DNA from: CAWCXF01 sp963799455
GTDB lineage: Bacteria; Pseudomonadota; Alphaproteobacteria; Rhodobacterales; Rhodobacteraceae
Direction of reading: 5' to 3'
Assembly (NCBI GenBank): GCA_963799455.1
Contig: CAWCXF010000008.1
Span: 1,550,001-1,614,000, forward strand
Length of the DNA: 64,000 bases
In this document: one piece after another, positions 59,024 through 64,000 of the stretch
Numbering within the stretch: the stretch's first letter is position 1
Layout of the letters: every line of letters starts with the position of its first letter
Position numbers and translations under genes: made by a program
The notes under the pieces: model-generated
What the model saw: the letters and a program-made list of their open reading frames with translations, nothing else
Told to the model about the DNA's origin: nothing
Database searches by the model: none

Positions 59024-59851
59024 TCACCCGCGCGACAGCACTGCGTCGCGCCAGCGTGTCGGTGCAAGGCGGCGCAGCGCTTCGGCGAAGTAGGTCTGGG
59101 GCGTGACGCGGTAGCGAGCGCGGGGGCGGGGCGCCTCCAAGGCGTGGATCAGGCGGCGCGTCACGGCGGCCACGTCGCGCTGGCCGGGGACGTGAACCTC
59201 GGGCGCGTGCAGGCGCGGGATCAGCTCGGCCTCGTAGCGATCCGCACGGGCCGAGGCGCGCCAGTCGATCCAGCGCTCGAATTGCGGGATCGACTTTCGT
59301 CGGAAGGGCGTGGCGATCGGCCCCGGCTCGATCAGGCTCACATGGATCGGCTCGCCCCGCATCTCCAGGCGCAGCGTGTCGGTGAGGCCCTCCAGCGCGA
59401 ACTTCGTCGCGTTGTAGGCGCCGCGCCAGGGCATCGCCACGACCCCCAGGACGGACGAGCAGTTGACGACCCGCCCCCGCCCCGCGGCGCGCATCGCGGG
59501 GATCAGCCGCCGGGTCAGGTCGTGGGGCCCGAGCAGGTTCGTCTCCAGGATCGCGCGCAGCGCCTCCCTCGGCACGTCCTCGACGTAGCCGGGGATGGCG
59601 TAGGCGCCGTTGTTGAACACCGCCTCGACCCTGGCCCCGGTGCGCTCCAGCGCCTCCTCGGCGCCGCGGGCGACGCTCTCGGGGCAGGCGTAGTCGAGCG
59701 CGAAGCTCTCCAGGCCCTCGGCCCGGAGCCCCTCGCAGTCGGCCTCGGCGCGGCAGGTCGCCAGCACCCGCCAGCCGCGGCCCGACAGCGCGAAGGCGGC
59801 GTGGCGGCCGATGCCCGACGAGCAGCCGGTGATCAGGATCGCGCGGGTCAC
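59024..59851 (-). CDS. short-chain dehydrogenase/reductase
   Basis: A 275-residue classical SDR. It has the cofactor loop TGCSSGIGRHAA (8-19), FNNGAYAIPGYVED (NNAG variant), catalytic VVNCSSVLG and YNATKFALEGL (Ser-Tyr-Lys), and EPGPIATPF after the active site. It probably uses NADP (Arg in CRAEAD after strand 2). The substrate is unknown; the pattern is of the ketoacyl-reductase-like/retinol-dehydrogenase-like oxidoreductases that many bacteria carry. It stands alone, ending at a palindrome. Confidence 0.9.
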   Translation of the reverse strand: MTRAILITGCSSGIGRHAAFALSGRGWRVLATCRAEADCEGLRAEGLESFALDYACPESVARGAEEALERTGARVEAVFNNGAYAIPGYVEDVPREALRAILETNLLGPHDLTRRLIPAMRAAGRGRVVNCSSVLGVVAMPWRGAYNATKFALEGLTDTLRLEMRGEPIHVSLIEPGPIATPFRRKSIPQFERWIDWRASARADRYEAELIPRLHAPEVHVPGQRDVAAVTRRLIHALEAPRPRARYRVTPQTYFAEALRRLAPTRWRDAVLSRG

Positions 59852-59966
59852 GAGCGCCGGGTCATGCGCGCATCACGGAGCGAGACCGCCGAACCGAGGA
59901 GGGCAGGGACCACCGAGCGGACCGGGCCGAGCGGACCGGGCAGGGCCATCGCGCCAGCCCAGGACG

Positions 59967-60464
59967 TCAGCCCGCCTCCGCCAGCAGGCTCAACGCCATC
60001 CAGCCCTCGCGCCCGTCCGAGCGCACCCGCGCCCAGCCGCCCTCGACCGCGAGGACCTCGGCGCCCTCGCCGCGGCTCAGCACGTCCACGACCGGAAAGC
60101 CCGTGCCCGGCCCCTCGCGCATGTTGACGCGCGAGCCCGCGACCGTGCGAAGCTCCAAGGCCGGCTCGTCGGTCGCCTCGGGCTCGAAGGACGCGGGCTC
60201 GGCCGTGATCGCGCCTGCGCCGAAGCCCGTCGGGCCGAACTCCGACGCGCCCGTCACCAGGCGGGGCGCCTCCATGGAGGCCAGGAGCACGGGCGTCGCC
60301 TGCGTCGCCTCGTCCGCGCCGATCAGGGTCACGGCGCCCTCGGGCCCGCCCTGCGCGATGCGCGGCGCGGGCACCGGATCGGGCGGGGCGAAGCCCGCGC
60401 CGCCGCTCATCTCGTAGAAGGCCCAGCCGAGGACCACGAACGTCAGCATCATGAAGCGCACCAT
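59967..60464 (-). CDS. membrane-anchored SH3-domain protein
   Basis: A 165-residue protein with one N-terminal hydrophobic helix (FMMLTFVVLGWAFYEM), a low-complexity Pro/Ala linker and a C-terminal bacterial SH3 domain (about 105-162: RVNMREGPGTGFPVVDVLSR, WARVRSDGREGWMALSLL). Such proteins face the periplasm and probably bind peptidoglycan. The ATG at 60464 is chosen for the GGAGGG just upstream. It is divergent from parC, about 110 bases away. Confidence 0.87.
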   Translation of the reverse strand: MVRFMMLTFVVLGWAFYEMSGGAGFAPPDPVPAPRIAQGGPEGAVTLIGADEATQATPVLLASMEAPRLVTGASEFGPTGFGAGAITAEPASFEPEATDEPALELRTVAGSRVNMREGPGTGFPVVDVLSRGEGAEVLAVEGGWARVRSDGREGWMALSLLAEAG

Positions 60465-60572
60465 GCGACCCTCCGCCGTCACCGGGAGTCAACCGCCCCC
60501 GCGGGGGAAAGTTTCGCGCCATGACCCTTAAGGCTCTTCTAACGCCGGCCGGCCGCCCCTAACCTTCGCGCC

Positions 60573-62882
60573 ATGGACGACATCCCCGACCCAGCGCCCG
60601 GACCCGCGGAGCCCGGCCCGGACGGCGCGCCCCCAGCTCCGCCCGGCGCCGCCGCCCCGCTCGCGGATGACGGGCCGGGCGGTGCCACCTCGACCGAGCC
60701 GCTGCGCCACGCGATCGGCCAGCGCTACCTGACCTACGCGCTGTCGACGATCATGCACCGCGCGCTGCCGGACGCGCGCGACGGGCTCAAGCCCGTGCAC
60801 CGCCGCATCCTCTACGCCATGCGCGAGCTGCGCCTCGCGCCCACGGGGGGGTTCCGCAAGTCCGCGAAGATCTCGGGCGACGTGATGGGCAACTACCACC
60901 CCCACGGGGACGCCGCGATCTACGACGCGCTCGCGCGCCTCGCCCAGCCCTTCGCCATGCGCACCCCCCTCGTGGACGGGCAGGGCAACTTCGGCAACAT
61001 CGACGGCGACAACCCGGCCGCCGCGCGCTACACCGAGGCCCGCCTGACGGCGGCCGCCGAGGCGCTGATGGAGGGGCTCTCCGAGGACGCGGTGGACTTC
61101 CGCGACAACTACGACGGCACGCTCACCGAGCCCGTCGTGCTGCCCGCGCGCTTCCCCAACCTGCTGGCCAACGGCGCCTCGGGCATCGCGGTGGGCATGG
61201 CGACCTCGATCCCGCCGCACAATCTGGGCGAGCTGTGCGACGCCTGCCTGCTGCTGATCCGCTCGCCGAACGCGTCCGAGGACAAGCTTCTCGTCAAGAT
61301 CCCCGGCCCCGACTTCCCCACGGGCGGCGTGATCGTCGAGCCCGCCGAGGCCATCGCGCGCGCCTACCGCACGGGGCGCGGCGGCTTCCGCCTGCGCGCG
61401 GCCTGGGAGCGCGAGGATCTCGGCCGCGGCACCTGGCAGATCGTCGTCACCGAGATCCCCTACGGCGTGCCCAAGGCGCGCCTCGTCGAGCGCGTCGCGG
61501 AGCTGATCGCCACGCGCAAGCTGCCGATCCTGGCGGACATGCGCGACGAGTCGGCCGAGGACGTGCGCATCGTGCTCGAGCCGCGCTCCAAGGCCGTGGA
61601 CCCCGACACGCTGATGGGGATGCTCTACCGGCTCACGGATCTGGAGGTCCGGGTGCCGCTCAACATGAACGTGCTGATCGACGGGCGCACGCCCAAGGTC
61701 TGCTCGCTGCGCGAGGTGCTGCGCGCCTTCCTCGACCACCGCCGCGACGTGCTCGTGCGCCGCTCGCGCCACCGGATGGGCCGCATCGAGCGCCGGCTGG
61801 AGGTGCTCGACGGCTATCTCGTGGCCTACCTCAACCTCGACCGCGTGATCGCCATCATCCGCGCCGAGGACGCGCCGAAGCCCGTGCTGATGGCCGAGTT
61901 CGCGCTCTCGGACGTGCAGGCCGAGGCGATCCTCAACATGCGCCTGCGCGCGCTGCGGCGCCTGGAGGAGATGGAGCTGCGCGCCGAGCGCGACGGGCTC
62001 TTGGCGGAGCAGTCGGGCTTGGCCGAGCTGCTGGCCTCCGAGGAGGCGCAGTGGAGGCGCCTCGCGGACGAGCTGCGCGAGACGCGCCGGACCTTCGGCC
62101 GCGGGCCGCTCGGCGCGCGCCGCTCGCGGCTCGCCGAGGCCGCGGAGGCGCCCGAGGTCTCGCTGGAGGACATGGTCGAGCGCGAGCCCGTCACGGTGGT
62201 CTGCTCCCAGATGGGCTGGATCCGCGCCATCAAGGGCCATGCGGACCTCGCGGCTCCCTTGCGCTTCAAGGACGGCGACGGCCCGCGCTTCGCCTTTTAC
62301 GCCGAGACCACCGACCGGCTGATCGCCTTCGGCTCGAACGGGCGGGCCTACACGCTGCCCGTGGCGAGCCTGCCGGGCGGGCGCGGCCAGGGCGAGCCGC
62401 TGCGCCTGATGGTGGACCTGCCGCAGGAGGCCGATCTCGTCGCGCTCTTCCCCCACGTCCCCGGCCGGCGGCTGCTGGTGGCCTCCGACGACGGCCACGG
62501 CTTCGCGGCGATCGAGGACGAGCTCCTGGCCCAGACGCGGGCCGGCAAGGGCGTGCTCACCTTGCGCGGCGCCACCCGCGCCCGCGCCGTGCGGCCGCTG
62601 GAGGGCGACCACGTCGCCTGCGTCGGCGAGAACCGCAAGATGCTGGTGTTCCCCGCCGACGAGCTGCCGGCGATGGCCCGCGGCAAGGGCGTGCGGATGC
62701 AGCGCTTCAAGGATGGCGGGCTCGCGGACGCGCGCGCCTTCACGCTGGCCTGCGGCCTCGTCTGGACCGAGAGCGGCGGGCGCACCCGCACCCAGCGCGA
62801 GCTGGCCGACTGGCTCGGACGGCGCGGCGGCGCGGGCCGCATGGCCCCGCGCGGCTTCCCGCGCGACAACCGCTTCACCTGA
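60573..62882 (+). CDS. parC: DNA topoisomerase IV subunit A
   Basis: A 769-residue type IIA topoisomerase subunit that separates daughter chromosomes with ParE. It has the winged-helix/tower core with RALPDARDGLKPVHRRILYA (about 66), YHPHGDAAIYDALAR (about 108), the catalytic tyrosine in AAARYTEARL (near residue 152), SIPPHNLGELCDACLLLI, and the C-terminal beta-pinwheel blades from about 530 onward. The N-terminus has a Pro/Ala-rich lead of about 35 residues before the conserved part, so an internal start cannot be excluded. The short form is ParC rather than GyrA, lacking the GyrA box in the tail as far as I can see. Confidence 0.93.
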   Translation: MDDIPDPAPGPAEPGPDGAPPAPPGAAAPLADDGPGGATSTEPLRHAIGQRYLTYALSTIMHRALPDARDGLKPVHRRILYAMRELRLAPTGGFRKSAKISGDVMGNYHPHGDAAIYDALARLAQPFAMRTPLVDGQGNFGNIDGDNPAAARYTEARLTAAAEALMEGLSEDAVDFRDNYDGTLTEPVVLPARFPNLLANGASGIAVGMATSIPPHNLGELCDACLLLIRSPNASEDKLLVKIPGPDFPTGGVIVEPAEAIARAYRTGRGGFRLRAAWEREDLGRGTWQIVVTEIPYGVPKARLVERVAELIATRKLPILADMRDESAEDVRIVLEPRSKAVDPDTLMGMLYRLTDLEVRVPLNMNVLIDGRTPKVCSLREVLRAFLDHRRDVLVRRSRHRMGRIERRLEVLDGYLVAYLNLDRVIAIIRAEDAPKPVLMAEFALSDVQAEAILNMRLRALRRLEEMELRAERDGLLAEQSGLAELLASEEAQWRRLADELRETRRTFGRGPLGARRSRLAEAAEAPEVSLEDMVEREPVTVVCSQMGWIRAIKGHADLAAPLRFKDGDGPRFAFYAETTDRLIAFGSNGRAYTLPVASLPGGRGQGEPLRLMVDLPQEADLVALFPHVPGRRLLVASDDGHGFAAIEDELLAQTRAGKGVLTLRGATRARAVRPLEGDHVACVGENRKMLVFPADELPAMARGKGVRMQRFKDGGLADARAFTLACGLVWTESGGRTRTQRELADWLGRRGGAGRMAPRGFPRDNRFT

Positions 62883-63230
62883 GCGGAAGGCGCGCAGGGG
62901 CGATGCCGCCTCTGTCGCCTCCGGGCGAGGACGCGCCCGCGCCACCGACCCGAGCGCGGCGCGCGCCCCTCGGCCATCCCACCGGCGACCCGGCGGAGAA
63001 GCCGCTGGGCATCCCGAGGGCCGTCGGCGATCGCCTTCGTCCTGCTCGGCTGTCCCCACCTCGGTCTCGTCACCCCCGGCTCGATGTCCGTGAGCCTCGT
63101 CGTGCTCCGGCGGCCTCTGCGCGCCTCCCCCCCGCCGATCGGATGGCGGGCCGGCGCCGCGCCCGGCCTCGGGCCCGCTGGCGCGGCTCTGCGCGGGGTC
63201 CGCGGCCGGGCGCCCGTCGCCAGGGCCCGC
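62883..63230. other. intergenic stretch between parC and tuf
   Basis: About 350 bases without a recognisable gene; open frames here have no domain. Confidence 0.45.
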
Positions 63231-63259
63231 TTGATTTCGCCGCGCCAGCTCAATATCTG
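63231..63259 (+). promoter_or_regulatory. predicted tuf promoter
   Basis: TTGATT at 63231-63236 followed after 16-17 bases by an AT-rich TATCTG/ATATCT box, in otherwise very GC-rich sequence, about 40 bases before the tuf start. Position and composition suit the strong promoter expected for EF-Tu. Confidence 0.5.
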
Positions 63260-63299
63260 GCCGCGCGACATTCAACCAAGCCCGGAAAGGCACGCCCCC

Positions 63300-64000
63300 A
63301 TGGCCAAGGCGAAGTTCGAGCGCACGAAGCCGCATGTGAACATCGGGACGATTGGTCACGTGGACCACGGCAAGACGACGCTGACGGCGGCGATCACGAA
63401 GTATTTCGGGGATTTCCAGGCCTACGACAAGATCGACGGGGCGCCCGAGGAGAAGGCGCGGGGGATCACGATCTCGACGGCTCACGTGGAGTACGAGACG
63501 GACGCGCGGCACTACGCGCATGTCGACTGCCCCGGGCATGCGGACTACGTGAAGAACATGATCACGGGTGCGGCGCAGATGGACGGGGCGATCCTCGTCG
63601 TGAGCGCGGCCGACGGCCCGATGCCGCAGACGCGCGAGCACATCCTCCTGGGGCGCCAGGTGGGGATCCCCACGATGGTGGTCTACATGAACAAGGTGGA
63701 CCAGGTCGACGACGAGGAGCTCCTGGAGCTCGTCGAGATGGAGATCCGCGAGCTTTTGTCGAAGTACGACTACCCCGGCGACGACATCCCGATCGTGCGC
63801 GGCTCGGCCTTGGCGGCGATGAACGGGACCGATCCGGAGGTGGGCGAGGCCTCGATCCGGGCGCTGATGGAGGCGGTGGACGGGTTCATCCCGACGCCCG
63901 AGCGGCCCGTCGACCAGCCCTTCCTGATGCCGGTGGAGGACGTGTTCTCGATCTCGGGGCGCGGCACGGTGGCGACGGGGCGCATCGAGCGCGGGATCGT
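63300..64000 (+). CDS. tuf: elongation factor Tu, N-terminal part (runs off the right edge)
   Basis: The first 233 codons of EF-Tu, the GTPase that brings aminoacyl-tRNA to the ribosome. G-motifs are in place: GHVDHGKTTL (about 18-27), RGITI (switch I), DCPGHADYVKNMITGAAQMD (about 80-99) and NKVDQVDDEEL (about 135). It continues into domain 2 (FLMPVEDVFSISGRGTVATG). GGAAAGG precedes the ATG at 63300 by about 10 bases. The gene is cut by the window end. Confidence 0.97.
   Translation, partial: MAKAKFERTKPHVNIGTIGHVDHGKTTLTAAITKYFGDFQAYDKIDGAPEEKARGITISTAHVEYETDARHYAHVDCPGHADYVKNMITGAAQMDGAILVVSAADGPMPQTREHILLGRQVGIPTMVVYMNKVDQVDDEELLELVEMEIRELLSKYDYPGDDIPIVRGSALAAMNGTDPEVGEASIRALMEAVDGFIPTPERPVDQPFLMPVEDVFSISGRGTVATGRIERGI

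Noticed and set aside
60528..63641. 1037-codon minus-strand open frame over parC and tuf
   Set aside because: It is antisense to two highly conserved genes and is an effect of GC content.
1..64000. Prophage, integrase with attachment site, or defence island
   Set aside because: No phage structural gene, integrase, restriction-modification or toxin-antitoxin gene was recognised. The tRNA-Lys gene has no integrase beside it.

Overview
The window comes from a very GC-rich alphaproteobacterium, most likely of the Rhodobacterales. Supporting this are the petABC cytochrome bc1 operon, the HIG1-domain protein / PduO / etfB / etfA block, the dapF-mtaB pair, parC and tuf, and a large myo-inositol locus with an RpiR-type regulator. 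Stop codons are so rare that long open frames occur on both strands everywhere. Genes were therefore called from recognisable protein families, ribosome-binding sites and tight start/stop overlaps, not from frame length.

Left part (1-6.1 kb): the N-terminus of a secreted protein, an orphan homoserine-dehydrogenase-like oxidoreductase with a SAF domain, and a graveyard. The graveyard holds a compressed branched-chain amino acid (liv) ABC operon, the C-terminal half of doeB (ectoine breakdown) and the N-terminal part of a pcaB-like cycloisomerase. An apparently intact hutG sits among them.

Inositol region (6.1-26.5 kb): iolB, a small membrane protein, iolG-type dehydrogenases, iolH, iolE, iolD, iolC, an iolI-like isomerase, one CUT2 ABC transporter with three paralogous binding proteins, and an RpiR regulator. 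Two matching palindromes lie upstream of the regulator and upstream of the iolI-like gene. Together the genes would import myo-inositol, oxidise it, dehydrate and hydrolyse the ring, isomerise and phosphorylate the product. Three genes here (one binding protein, iolC, one sugar isomerase) carry single frameshifts. Pieces of a second, decayed iolD lie at both ends of the intact cluster.

Middle (26.5-49.8 kb): an IS110 wreck and non-coding DNA, an integral membrane protein, an SDR epimerase, an NTF2-like protein, adenine salvage (ade-amn), HU, a DMT exporter, aroC, a TPP riboswitch with thiBPQ (thiamine import), petABC, a glutathione S-transferase, mtaB-dapF, tRNA-Lys(UUU), a VOC protein and a second DMT exporter.

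Right part (49.8-64 kb): an IS3-type left end, then a probable lipid A / polyprenyl-galacturonate module (GT2, LAB_N membrane protein, ArnT-like GT39, PAP2 phosphatase and a convergent UDP-glucuronate 4-epimerase). After it come etfBA, the PduO adenosyltransferase, a HIG1 protein, an SDR, an SH3 protein, parC and the start of tuf. The GT39 gene ends in a 15-bp minisatellite containing one 14-bp unit, which removes its expected stop.

Two themes recur: partial gene remnants between intact genes, and short tandem duplications (about 11-23 bp) in remnants, spacers and gene ends. Single-base frameshifts could be real decay or sequence errors; the window alone cannot decide.
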